From CAKUFA01 sp963627465 (GTDB lineage: Bacteria; Bacillota; Clostridia; Christensenellales; Aristaeellaceae), in assembly GCA_963627465.1 (NCBI GenBank), contig CAVGBO010000049.1:31105-95104 (forward strand): DNA of 64,000 nt, given 5' to 3'. Position numbers and translations under genes: made by a program. Below are positions 43,002 through 51,854 of the stretch, piece after piece. Position 1 is the first letter of the stretch. Each line of letters begins with the position of its first letter. The notes under the pieces are model-generated. The model was not told the origin of the DNA, ran no database searches, and saw only the letters and a program-made list of their open reading frames with translations.

Positions 43002-44516
43002 ATGAAGATCCTGTTTACGGCAAGCGAATGTGTCCCCTTTGTGAAAACCGGCGGATTGGCTGACGTTGTGGGTGCTCTTGCCCCCGTGCTTGCCGCACAG
43101 GGACATGACGTGCGTGTCATGCTGCCCCTGTATTCCGCCATTCCTGCCCAGTGGACCGAAAAGATGACCCATGTGTGCGACTTTGAAGTGCAGCTGGGTT
43201 GGCGTCGGCAGTACTGCGGCATTGAAAAGCTGGAAAAGGACGGCGTTACCTGGTACTTCATGGACAACAAGTACTATTTCGGCCGCCCCTATATCTACGG
43301 TCTTGGCGGTGACGAGTATGAGCGCTTCGGCTTCTTCTGCCGGGGTGCGCTGAATGCTCTGCCCCTGCTGAACTTCCAGCCTGATGTGATCCACGCCCAC
43401 GACTGGCAAAGCGGCATGGTGCCTGCTCTGCTGAAGATTCAGTATGCACACCTCCCCTTCTTTGCCAAGATGAAGACCATGTTCACCATCCACAACCTGC
43501 AGTATCAGGGCATTTTCGGTATCCGTGAAGTGCAGGATGTGCTGGGCTTGGGAGACAGTCTGTGGACGGATGACAAGCTGGAATGCTTCGGCTGTGCCAA
43601 CTACCTGAAGGCCGCCTTGGTGTATGCTGATGTAATTACCACCGTGAGCCCCTCCTATGCGGAGGAAATTCAAACGGCCTATTACGGTGAACGCTTGGAT
43701 GGACTGATTCGTGCCCGGAAGGCCAGTGTTTTCGGCGTGCTGAATGGCATCGACATGGTGGACTACAATCCTGCTACAGACAATCGCATTGCCGCCACCT
43801 ATACGGCAGACGACCTGAGCGGCAAGGCAGCCTGCAAGAAAGCCCTGCAGGAAAGCTTGGGACTGAATGTTGACCCTAACGTACCCATCATCGGCATGGT
43901 TGGCCGGCTGAGCAATCAGAAGGGTCTGGATTTGGTAGACTACGTGATTGCGGACATTATGCGCAAGGATGTGCAGCTGGTTGTGCTCGGCATGGGCGAC
44001 AGCCGGTATGTGAATTTGTTCAGCTGGGCAGAAGGTGAATACAAGGGACGTGTGGCTGCCCGCTTCACCATGGATCATGCTTTGGCGCACCAGATTTACG
44101 CCGGTGTGGACATGTTCCTGATGCCCAGCCAGTTCGAGCCCTGCGGCCTGAGCCAGCTGATCGCCCTGCGGTACGGCACAGTGCCCATTGTGCGTGAAAC
44201 CGGTGGTCTGCGTGACACGGTGCTCAGCTACAATGAGTACACGGGCGATGGCAACGGCTTCTCCTTCTTCAACTACAACGCTCATGACATGCTCCACACC
44301 ATTGAGCGTGCGGTGGACTATTACACCGGCCACAAGGATGTGTGGAAGAAGCTGCAGCAGCGTGGAATGAGCGGCGACTACAGCTGGGATCATTCCTCCA
44401 AGCGGTATATTGAACTGTATCGTGGATTGATTGGTGAGGTTCCGCTCCCCAAGGTGGATACGCCTGCAATGGAAGAACCGAACCCGGTAGTTGTTGCGGA
44501 AGAAAAGAAACACTAA
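43002..44516 (+). CDS. glgA: Glycogen synthase (ADP-glucose, GT5)
   Basis: 504 residues. Extends alpha-1,4-glucan from ADP-glucose. The N-terminal domain has the ADP-glucose loop KTGGLADVVGALAPVLA near residue 15, and the C-terminal domain has GRLSNQKGLDLVDYVI and EPCGLSQLIALRYGTVPIVRETGGL, which hold the catalytic Glu and binding loop. About 25 residues after the core are Glu/Pro-rich and of no known role. ATG follows GGAGG at 8 bases, 28 bases after glgD. This completes the glycogen pathway; no glgP or glgX is in the window. Confidence 0.96.
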   Translation: MKILFTASECVPFVKTGGLADVVGALAPVLAAQGHDVRVMLPLYSAIPAQWTEKMTHVCDFEVQLGWRRQYCGIEKLEKDGVTWYFMDNKYYFGRPYIYGLGGDEYERFGFFCRGALNALPLLNFQPDVIHAHDWQSGMVPALLKIQYAHLPFFAKMKTMFTIHNLQYQGIFGIREVQDVLGLGDSLWTDDKLECFGCANYLKAALVYADVITTVSPSYAEEIQTAYYGERLDGLIRARKASVFGVLNGIDMVDYNPATDNRIAATYTADDLSGKAACKKALQESLGLNVDPNVPIIGMVGRLSNQKGLDLVDYVIADIMRKDVQLVVLGMGDSRYVNLFSWAEGEYKGRVAARFTMDHALAHQIYAGVDMFLMPSQFEPCGLSQLIALRYGTVPIVRETGGLRDTVLSYNEYTGDGNGFSFFNYNAHDMLHTIERAVDYYTGHKDVWKKLQQRGMSGDYSWDHSSKRYIELYRGLIGEVPLPKVDTPAMEEPNPVVVAEEKKH

Positions 44517-44525
44517 ACGCAAAAT

Positions 44526-44604
44526 AGAGAAGGGGCGTAATTGCGTCCCTTCTCTTACTATGAGAGAGCCTCGACGGAATATCACTTCCGCCGAGGCTCT
44601 CTTT
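44526..44604. terminator. Back-to-back hairpins between glgA and the secreted-protein operon
   Basis: Hairpin A (44526-44556) is AGAGAAGGG/CCCTTCTCT and, read on the minus strand, is followed by ATTTTGCG. Hairpin B (44562-44601) is GAGAGCCTCG/CGAGGCTCTC with CGGAA/TTCCG inside and, on the plus strand, is followed by TTTCATTCG. Thus A probably ends the minus-strand operon and B the glg operon. B touches the last bases of the minus-strand gene. Confidence 0.8.
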
Positions 44605-46007
44605 CATTCGCTTTGTATATTGCTTGCAGGTTCCGTCAGGTTGGTAAGTTCCTGCTGGAATTCCACCAACTTCCGCAGAAGCTTAGTCGGCAGCAGCTTG
44701 AACAGGCTAATCAAGGCATCTTCCTCACCTTGTTCCAGCGCATCAGCAATCAGATCCCATTCCTGATCGGTAGCAGCAGTTACATCCACCAAAGTCAAAC
44801 CTTCCTCTTGCGTAAAAGGCTCTGCTGATTGAAGTGTTGCTGCCACAGAGAAAGCCTTCGTGCCGTTGATTTTTTCCGTCAAGGTCACTTCCCCTGCCAA
44901 GAAATCCTTCGCCACATGGCCGGACAAGCTTGTGTCCAGCACAAGAGAAGCTGTACCCTCATCGAAGGATGAGGCTACGTTCTGGGACAGGCTGCCGGAA
45001 TAGCTGTCGTCTTCTTCTGTCACGTCCCCCGTCCAGCTGGCAACGAATGTCTTCCACTGGTTCGTTTGCGCAGCCTCTTGATAGGACACGTCCGACTCAC
45101 ATTGATAGGCGGTGAAGGTCATTCCCTCGTCATCCATCTGCAAGGCAAGATAGCAATTCGTGTCATTAAGTGGAATGGTCAGCACCGCCATATCAGCGGC
45201 ATCGCTGCTTCCAACAGAAAGTGTCCATACCAAGGTGTCATCCTGATAGGTTGTCCAGTCCATGCCAATGACCGATGCACCATCCTCCACGATGGTCAGC
45301 TGATACGAATAGGTGCTGGACAAGCCTACATCTAGGATATTCCGGCGAGCCTGGTGCATCAACTGGCTGCTGCTTTCTCCTTGGCTGGTCTCCAGCCATG
45401 CCATCAGGTCATCTTCGTCTTCCAGGCAAAGGAGCAGGCCATCCAGCAGCAGCGCAACATCCTGATCGGTTATGGTAATGTAAGTGGCCTTCGTGCCGCC
45501 GACATAGGTCGTTCCGGAAAAGTTTCCCGTTACTTCTTGGCTGGTAATCGATGCGCTCCAGTCAAAACATTCCTCAAGAAGATCCTCAGCCAAGTCTTCC
45601 CAATCCACCTGCGCAAGCTCAGAAACATCCATGGTGGTATAGGGCATGACCAAGCCATAACCCGGTATCATGGAAGAGGAAAACACCAATCCGTCCTCTG
45701 TTACCATCAGTGTGGCGGAGACCGCTTCTTTCTCGTCCAGCAGCCAGGACAGGCGGCATCCATCCTCCTGCCACTGCAGGCGAATGGTACTTGCCTTGAT
45801 GAGTTCGGCTGCCAGCTCGCCGCCCTTGCGTACCAAGCTCAGGAAAGCTTCATCCTCTTCATCGAAAAGTTCCTCTTGGAATGCATCCAGATAAGCCGCC
45901 GTATCGATCGATGGAAAACGCAGGTCGATTGCACGGCTCTCCGCCAGTGTCGTCAAGGGCAGGCAAACCATCACGATGGTCAGTATCCAGGCCATCAGCT
46001 TTCGCAT
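44604..46007 (-). CDS. Secreted beta-rich protein 3 of a three-gene paralogue cassette
   Basis: 467 residues; signal peptide MRKLMAWILTIVMVCLPLTT followed by LAES cleavage. The rest is rich in Thr, Asp and Glu with alternating beta-like stretches. The C-terminal region has VDVTAATDQEWDLIADALEQG, which resembles the ends of the two upstream proteins (see findings). Function not recognised; acidic and free of Cys pairs that would suggest an enzyme. The frame continues to 46160 but AAGGAGG is 7 bases before ATG 46007. The last gene of the operon, 13 bases after protein 2. Confidence 0.75.
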   Translation of the reverse strand: MRKLMAWILTIVMVCLPLTTLAESRAIDLRFPSIDTAAYLDAFQEELFDEEDEAFLSLVRKGGELAAELIKASTIRLQWQEDGCRLSWLLDEKEAVSATLMVTEDGLVFSSSMIPGYGLVMPYTTMDVSELAQVDWEDLAEDLLEECFDWSASITSQEVTGNFSGTTYVGGTKATYITITDQDVALLLDGLLLCLEDEDDLMAWLETSQGESSSQLMHQARRNILDVGLSSTYSYQLTIVEDGASVIGMDWTTYQDDTLVWTLSVGSSDAADMAVLTIPLNDTNCYLALQMDDEGMTFTAYQCESDVSYQEAAQTNQWKTFVASWTGDVTEEDDSYSGSLSQNVASSFDEGTASLVLDTSLSGHVAKDFLAGEVTLTEKINGTKAFSVAATLQSAEPFTQEEGLTLVDVTAATDQEWDLIADALEQGEEDALISLFKLLPTKLLRKLVEFQQELTNLTEPASNIQSE

Positions 46008-46020
46008 GTGGATTACCTCC

Positions 46021-47550
46021 TTAAGGCAGATCGGTGTTGGTGGCAGCATCCGTGGTTGTTGCCAAATCGGTAATCGTGGCTTCGGGCAGGGGCAGTTCTT
46101 CAGGCTGGGATGCAGAAGTAATCTGTGCCGCCAGTGCCAGCGCACTATTCCAATATTCATTCAGCAGCTCTGTTTTCTGCTCATCGGTCATGGTTGCCAG
46201 GTTCAGGGCACTCGTCATATTCATGGGCTGAACCACCCATGGCGATGTGCTCTTCAAGGTTGCCTGCAAGGACAGCGTTGCATCCCCAAAGTCCAGATCC
46301 GCTTCCACCTCCATGGTGGTGGGGCTGGACTGAGCATTTTTGCTGTGGAAGTGGATACGAATCTTTCCGGTAATAGGCTCAAAGTCCTGATAATAGGCAC
46401 GGTTTGCGTCATCAGCCTCCAAATGGCTGAGATCCGGCTGAACCGTCACATCCCAAGTGGTGACGTCATGCTCACGGGCATCACTGTCAATGGAATTCGA
46501 GTGCAGCATCTTCAACGTAAAGCCTACAGACCAAGCCTTGTTGTCTTCACCCAAATCATTCGGAATCACCTGCACCGTTCCCTGCCAGGTGCCACTGTCA
46601 TCGCTTGTTGCCGATTCCTTGCTGGTCAAACGCAGGGTCTGCACATCGCCGTTCAAGGTCAGTGCCGTTGCCCCGTTTTCCTGCTTCAGGTGCAGCTGCG
46701 TATACCCCTGCTCATTTTCCGGCAAAGGCAGTGTAATTTCTGTACGGATGCTTTCACCCAAGGTGGTCAGCTGACGTTCAAGCACCAGCGTGCCTTCCAG
46801 CTTCAGGGAACGCACCATCTCTGTGTAGTAATACATCAGGTTGGGATTCAGATAGGCATCCTGCTGTGCCTGGGACAGCTGTCCCCGCAGCAATCCCTGC
46901 AGGGTCTCATCGCCAAGCAAATCCGCCCACAACAGCAGCAGTTCTTCCTTTGCCTCGCTGACCGGCACTTCATAGCGAATCACCATGGTGGTTTCGCCCT
47001 GATCCCCTTTTTGAATGCTGGGAGCCGAACCAAAGCTGCTGAACCATACTTCCAGCTTGTTATAGTAAGGCTCCAGTGCAGGTGTCCAGCTCGTTTCCCA
47101 TGTGTCAGCAGAAATAGAAAGGAAATTCAGTGCCGCAGAGTACAGGGAGGGATTTTCGCTGTCCTTGATGCCGAGCAAGGCATTCAGCGCATCCCCCGCC
47201 ACTGACATGGTCAACACCTTGTCCCCGAGGAGGGCGCTTTGAATGCCCATAGCCTGATCATCAACATAGACTTCCGTCAGCCCCTGCTGTTCTTCCCCAT
47301 CCAGCATGTATAGCTGAAGCTGCATCACTGCATCTGTACGAATCGCCCGCAGTTGCAGATCCGCACCACTCAAGGGTGACAACAGCTGTGCCCAGGCAGC
47401 TTCGCCGGACACGGACATGGTTACACTGCCCTTTAAGCCGCTGCCGAAGTCCAGCTGCCGCATCAACTTTTCCGGCAGTGTATACTCCGTTGCCAAGGAA
47501 GCAACGGGCAGCAGGCACAAGCACAGCAGCAGACAAAGAAACTTCTTCAT
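46021..47550 (-). CDS. Secreted beta-rich protein 2 of the cassette
   Basis: 509 residues; signal peptide MKKFLCLLLCLCLLPVASLA then TEYTLPEK. Beta-rich with GLKGSVTMSVSGEA near the start, the DDSGTWQGTVQVIPND motif in the middle and NLATMTDEQKTELLNEYWNS near the end. The last 30 residues are Thr/Ala-rich (PEATITDLATTTDAATNTD). Not recognised. The layout matches the neighbours (protein 1 and 3) and suggests a lipid- or wall-related exported set, which is an inference only. ATG 47550 overlaps the protein 1 stop (ATGA) and follows AAGGAGG; coupling is strong. Confidence 0.78.
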   Translation of the reverse strand: MKKFLCLLLCLCLLPVASLATEYTLPEKLMRQLDFGSGLKGSVTMSVSGEAAWAQLLSPLSGADLQLRAIRTDAVMQLQLYMLDGEEQQGLTEVYVDDQAMGIQSALLGDKVLTMSVAGDALNALLGIKDSENPSLYSAALNFLSISADTWETSWTPALEPYYNKLEVWFSSFGSAPSIQKGDQGETTMVIRYEVPVSEAKEELLLLWADLLGDETLQGLLRGQLSQAQQDAYLNPNLMYYYTEMVRSLKLEGTLVLERQLTTLGESIRTEITLPLPENEQGYTQLHLKQENGATALTLNGDVQTLRLTSKESATSDDSGTWQGTVQVIPNDLGEDNKAWSVGFTLKMLHSNSIDSDAREHDVTTWDVTVQPDLSHLEADDANRAYYQDFEPITGKIRIHFHSKNAQSSPTTMEVEADLDFGDATLSLQATLKSTSPWVVQPMNMTSALNLATMTDEQKTELLNEYWNSALALAAQITSASQPEELPLPEATITDLATTTDAATNTDLP

Positions 47551-49007
47551 TGAGCAGCCTCCTTTTCCATGGCAGCCTTGGCAGCTTCTACAATGGACTG
47601 CCAAACGGCCTCATCCAAGTCAGCAGACAGGTATTGGGTATCTTCTTCAGGCAGCAGCACCAGCGGACGCACCAGTGCCGTGGCTACGGCGCTCTGCACT
47701 TCCGTCTGCAAGCTGGTCAGTTGGGTGTCATCCATAGCAGACAAGTCAACCACCGTATCATTCAGTTCCCAATCAAAGTAGGAACCGCGATTCACGCTGA
47801 TGTGGATGGTTCCGCTTTGTTCCACACGCTTCAGGTTTTCGCCTGCTTTCTTCTCCACCGTCACTGCACCGTCTACGTAGCGATCCGTGGCAGAGGCGTC
47901 AGCAAAGCTGAGCGTAGGGGTCAGCACCAGTTGGGTCTTGTCCTCGTCCTCTTCCGGGACGTTCTTGATGCTGAACGTTCCGGTCAGCATGGTCGTGCCG
48001 TCATCCTCAGCGTCTGCCTTCAAATCCGCATCAATGGTCAGCACATTTTTCACGCCGTCCAGCTTTGTATCCACCTTCAAGGTGCTTTCCAGCGTTACGC
48101 TGCCATCATTCTTTTCCTTCGTCAGGCGGGTAAATGTAATAGTGTTATGATCCTTGCCGGTTACCGCAGGAGACTTCATGGTGAAATCATCCCGCACTTC
48201 GGTATCCGTGCGTTTCATGCTCCAGTTGATTGTGACCTTCCGGAGATGCTCCTCATCTACGCCGCATTCGCCGCTGTAGCTCACCTTGATCAGGGCACCC
48301 TCCTCGGTGTAGAGCGCAGTGAACTGCTGCTTGCCACTGAAGACAAGGCTGCTGATCAGGGTCTGCAATTTGCCTGATACACAAAGGCCGCTGAGGGAGG
48401 CTGATAGCGTTTCCGCATTCTCTTCGGGCACAGTGTAAGTAATCTTCTTCCGTGCCGTGCCCATTTTCCCGATAGCCGTCTTGATGGATTTCTCTTCAGC
48501 GTAATCCTTCAAGGCTACATCCAGTCCGCAAGCCAAGTCGTAGGCGTCAGTCAGCCAGGAAAGTTCTGTGCCGTCGATCCCGGCAAAAGAAACCCCGGTG
48601 CTGTCACCCAGCACCAGCCCGGCAATGTCTGTGCCAGCTGCTGCAACATAGTTCGTTCCCGAAGCGGCGGAAAGGAGCAGCTGAGATTCGCTGTCGCCAT
48701 CCCGCTGCTTCATGGTCAGGGCCGATGTACCATCCACCAGCACATCCACGCTGCTCCAGCTTTCCCCTTCCAGCTGCTGATAGCCAAGCTTTAACGTGAT
48801 ATGCTTCACCAAGTCATTCAGCCAGCCGGTGCGGGTATCATCCAGGGGCATCCAGGCGTTCACGTTCGCCGTCAAGGTTACGCTGAGCGGCTGTTTTTCC
48901 AGCTGCCAGGCACTCACCTGAGGCAGCAGCGACACCTCTGCCTGAGCCAGCGAGCAAATCATTGCCAGCAGCAGGGTCAGGCACAGAAACCGTTTAAGCC
49001 ATTTCAT
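47547..49007 (-). CDS. Secreted beta-rich protein 1 of the cassette
   Basis: 486 residues; signal peptide MKWLKRFLCLTLLLAMICSL, cleavage near AQAEV. A Ser/Thr-rich beta pattern follows. DDGTTMLTGTFSIKNVP and VVDLSAMDDTQLTSLQTEVQ correspond in place and pattern to parts of protein 2. No catalytic motif is seen. It starts at ATG 49007, 42 bases after dusB, with AAGGGAGG upstream. The gene order GH127-like, dusB, 1, 2, 3 reads as one transcript from 51760 with terminators at 44526-44556. Confidence 0.76.
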   Translation of the reverse strand: MKWLKRFLCLTLLLAMICSLAQAEVSLLPQVSAWQLEKQPLSVTLTANVNAWMPLDDTRTGWLNDLVKHITLKLGYQQLEGESWSSVDVLVDGTSALTMKQRDGDSESQLLLSAASGTNYVAAAGTDIAGLVLGDSTGVSFAGIDGTELSWLTDAYDLACGLDVALKDYAEEKSIKTAIGKMGTARKKITYTVPEENAETLSASLSGLCVSGKLQTLISSLVFSGKQQFTALYTEEGALIKVSYSGECGVDEEHLRKVTINWSMKRTDTEVRDDFTMKSPAVTGKDHNTITFTRLTKEKNDGSVTLESTLKVDTKLDGVKNVLTIDADLKADAEDDGTTMLTGTFSIKNVPEEDEDKTQLVLTPTLSFADASATDRYVDGAVTVEKKAGENLKRVEQSGTIHISVNRGSYFDWELNDTVVDLSAMDDTQLTSLQTEVQSAVATALVRPLVLLPEEDTQYLSADLDEAVWQSIVEAAKAAMEKEAAQ

Positions 49008-49048
49008 CCGTCGTATCCTCCCTTTTGCCCCGTTCTACCAAATCCGTT

Positions 49049-50008
49049 TTACTCAGCTTCCTGCTTGCCCAGGCAGAAGTCGTTCAACGCCTCAAAGACT
49101 TCCTCCGGCTTTGTCAGGGTGTTGATTTTCGTGCGCATCTGTGCCGCTCCCCGCAGCCCATGGAGATACCAAGCAATATGCTTGCGCATTTCCCGCACGG
49201 CAACGTATTCTTCCTTCCATTCGAGGAGCATGCGATAATGCCGCAGAATCATCTGCAGCCTTTCCTCATTGGTCGGCATAGGTGCTTCAAGGCCGCTCAT
49301 ACGAGCCTTGATCTGCCGGAAAATCCACGGATTGCCCATGGACCCTCTGGCAATCATCACACCGTCCACTTGAGTTTCTTCCATGCGCCGGATGGCATCC
49401 TGGGCGGTAAAAATGTCACCGTTGCCCATGACCGGAATATGCACCGCCTGCTTGACCTGGCCAATCATGTCCCAGTCAGCTTCGCCGCTATACTGCTGTT
49501 GACGTGTGCGGCCATGAACAGTGATTTCCTGCACGCCAGCATCTTCCGCACGGCGTGCCATTTCCAGTACATTGATGGAATCGCTGTCCCACCCTAGGCG
49601 CATCTTCACACTGACAGGCAGTGCACTAGCCTTCACCACCTGTTCCATGATGGCAGAGGCGATTTCCGGCGTGCGCATCAGTCCGCTGCCTTCTCCGGAA
49701 CAAGCCACCTTGTGAGCTGGGCAGCCCATATTGATGTCAATGCCGTCATACTTGCCGCAGCGTGAAAGTTCTGCTGCCGCCTTGGCCATGATTTCCGGCT
49801 CCTTACCAAAGAGCTGAAGGATCAGTTTGGGCTCTCTTGCATCCCGAATCAGCAGATTTTCCGTTGCCGCCTGCCCTTTGGGGGCGCACAGATAACCCAT
49901 GGCACTGACCATTTCCGTGTAGGCACAGTCGCAGCCCTGTTCAAAGCAGAGAATGCGAAAGGGCCAATCCGTTACCCCTGCAAGGGGTGCCAGACGAATG
50001 GTCTTCAT
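49049..50008 (-). CDS. dusB: tRNA-dihydrouridine synthase
   Basis: 319 residues. FMN- and NADPH-dependent reduction of uridine in tRNA D-loops. APLAGVTDWPFR near residue 7, the NMGCPAHKVACSGEGSGL segment with the catalytic Cys, VKMRLGWD and HGRTRQQQYSGEADWD are family motifs. It starts at ATG overlapping the GH127-like stop (GCATGA). In many Firmicutes this gene is beside lysS or greA; here it is between a sugar-hydrolase-like gene and the secreted cassette, an unusual placement. Confidence 0.93.
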   Translation of the reverse strand: MKTIRLAPLAGVTDWPFRILCFEQGCDCAYTEMVSAMGYLCAPKGQAATENLLIRDAREPKLILQLFGKEPEIMAKAAAELSRCGKYDGIDINMGCPAHKVACSGEGSGLMRTPEIASAIMEQVVKASALPVSVKMRLGWDSDSINVLEMARRAEDAGVQEITVHGRTRQQQYSGEADWDMIGQVKQAVHIPVMGNGDIFTAQDAIRRMEETQVDGVMIARGSMGNPWIFRQIKARMSGLEAPMPTNEERLQMILRHYRMLLEWKEEYVAVREMRKHIAWYLHGLRGAAQMRTKINTLTKPEEVFEALNDFCLGKQEAE

Positions 50009-51711
50009 GCCTTACCAACCTGAGGCAGCATGGCCAGCCGAGCAGCCGTTTCTCCGTAGGGAACCAGTTCTGCTTCAAAAGACTCTCCCTCTGCAGCAGG
50101 ACGAACCGGCACATCGCCGGGCACTGCGCCTGCAGCCTTCCAGCCGGATACAGTAACCAGCTGCGCCACAACCTTGCCGTCCTTCCATTCAGGCGTACCC
50201 TTCAGTGCAACCGCCCAGCGATCATCTTCCGGCACATAGGTCATTACCTTCGCCCCATAACGAACCACAGCGGACTGGTGATAGCCTTCCGTCACAAACA
50301 AAGCCGGCGCATAGGATGCGTGAATGCAGTCGCCATTCTTCCAGGTGCGTTCCAGCGTCAAATAGGTGCCGGGATGACCTTCGTCGCCGCCCTCATCATT
50401 CACCTGGACGCAGGCATCCTTTGTCCATGCAGGAATCATCAAAGCAAGCGCAGCCTTCACGTCTTCCTTCATTTCCAAGGTGATGGTGTAATTTCCATCC
50501 GTTCCTTCGATGAGAAGCTTGACCATCTGACCGTTCATCTTCATGCTGTAGCTGCCCTGCAGATACAGGTTGATGCGTGCACCGTCAGGCGTTACCATCA
50601 CAGCATGCTCCACGGCTGCTGCCCATCCTCTGGCAAGCCGTGCCACTGCTCGGGGTTTTTGCTGACTGGCAAGACCTACCCGGTACAAATCCTTGGTACC
50701 GCAGTCCGCAACCAAGCTGTTGCACCGCTGGAAGGCAATCACCTTATCCCCCATGACAGCGGCAGGCATGCCATTCTCCAGCAGCTTTTCCAGTTCAGCA
50801 GCTGCCCAGGCACTGTCAGGATCAACCTCCAGCTGCTTAGCAAAGGTTTCTGCCCATGCGCCGAGGCTTGCCGCATCCACGCCGGCAGAAGCGGACAATC
50901 CAGCCAAGGTTTCGTCGGCCGTTACGCCGCCGCACACCGCACCGTGCCAGCGGCTGATCTTTTCCCAGCCCGCCTTAGCAGCTCGGCTTTCCGGACCGTT
51001 GCCGCTATAGACGGAGCTTTCCAGGCAGGTACGTGCACCGTCTGCCAGGGTCTCTCCATGGCACAGCAGATATTGCCGGGTATAAAAACCTGCACCGTTG
51101 CCTTCCTCTGCTGCCATGCCTTCTTCCAGCGTCTTCCGATCCATGATCTTCTTCATGGGACGCTGCACAGAGAAGGTATGCAATGCACCGCTCCAGTCAA
51201 TGCTCATCTGCCGCAGCTTTTCGCACAGGGTCGTTAAGCCCTTCCGTCCGGTTACCCGGTACAGATTGCACAGCAGTGCCATCAGATCCGCCGTGCTCGT
51301 ACGAATAGCCGTGCAAGCCTCCACATCTTCCCAGTGAGCAGATAGGTAGGCACACCAGCGCATCATGCTTTCCAGCAGCTGCTTATCGGGCTTCACCTCG
51401 TACAGCACCCACGCTGCATTCATCACCTGCACTGCTTCAGTAAGGGACACGGGCAGCTCCCCGTTTTCCTTCTGCTCTGCCAAGGCGGCACGAACCCGTG
51501 CAGCAATCTTTGTCTGCCCGGTTACATCCCGCAGGGCATAGGACAGTTTCAAGGCACTTGCCCACAGTGCCTTATCTTCCTCCGCAACGCCTTTCAGCAG
51601 GGCGTTGACAGCTGCTAAATGTTCATTCTTCACGTGAACCTGCCCGGGATACAGGGGCAGTGCTTTCATTTCAGTTAAGGGGGTTTTCCCATAAATCGGC
51701 TTCAGCGGCAC
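50005..51711 (-). CDS. GH127-like (beta-L-arabinofuranosidase-type) cytoplasmic protein
   Basis: 568 residues, no signal peptide. The middle is an alpha/alpha barrel (about 50-390) and the end is beta-rich. LTLERTWKNGDCIHASYAPAL near residue 465 and the preceding ALMIPAWTKDACVQVNDE resemble the late part of GH127 enzymes; YLQGSYSMKMNGQ is also in place. The expected catalytic cysteine pattern is not obvious to me, so activity is uncertain. The start is GTG 51711 after GGAGGG at 6 bases. First gene of the operon with dusB and the secreted set, under a near-consensus promoter at 51755-51783. Confidence 0.58.
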   Translation of the reverse strand: MPLKPIYGKTPLTEMKALPLYPGQVHVKNEHLAAVNALLKGVAEEDKALWASALKLSYALRDVTGQTKIAARVRAALAEQKENGELPVSLTEAVQVMNAAWVLYEVKPDKQLLESMMRWCAYLSAHWEDVEACTAIRTSTADLMALLCNLYRVTGRKGLTTLCEKLRQMSIDWSGALHTFSVQRPMKKIMDRKTLEEGMAAEEGNGAGFYTRQYLLCHGETLADGARTCLESSVYSGNGPESRAAKAGWEKISRWHGAVCGGVTADETLAGLSASAGVDAASLGAWAETFAKQLEVDPDSAWAAAELEKLLENGMPAAVMGDKVIAFQRCNSLVADCGTKDLYRVGLASQQKPRAVARLARGWAAAVEHAVMVTPDGARINLYLQGSYSMKMNGQMVKLLIEGTDGNYTITLEMKEDVKAALALMIPAWTKDACVQVNDEGGDEGHPGTYLTLERTWKNGDCIHASYAPALFVTEGYHQSAVVRYGAKVMTYVPEDDRWAVALKGTPEWKDGKVVAQLVTVSGWKAAGAVPGDVPVRPAAEGESFEAELVPYGETAARLAMLPQVGKA

Positions 51712-51754
51712 AGTATTCCCTCCATCATTACCTTATGCATAATGTTCCAGAATG

Positions 51755-51783
51755 ATTATACGACATCCATCGCTGTTTCGCAA
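51755..51783 (-). promoter_or_regulatory. Promoter of the GH127-like/dusB/secreted cassette operon
   Basis: TTGCGA (51778-51783), 17 bases, TATAAT (51755-51760) on the minus strand. Confidence 0.75.
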
Positions 51784-51854
51784 GGAAAACGCCGGATTTC
51801 TCCATGAAATTCCCTGCCTTGCAGGGATTCCGAAGGTAGTCGGAAGGTGTATCG

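Noticed and set aside
42921..44585. Open frame on the minus strand opposite glgA
   Set aside because: Shadow of glgA; composition is not like a protein, and the start lies in the terminator region.
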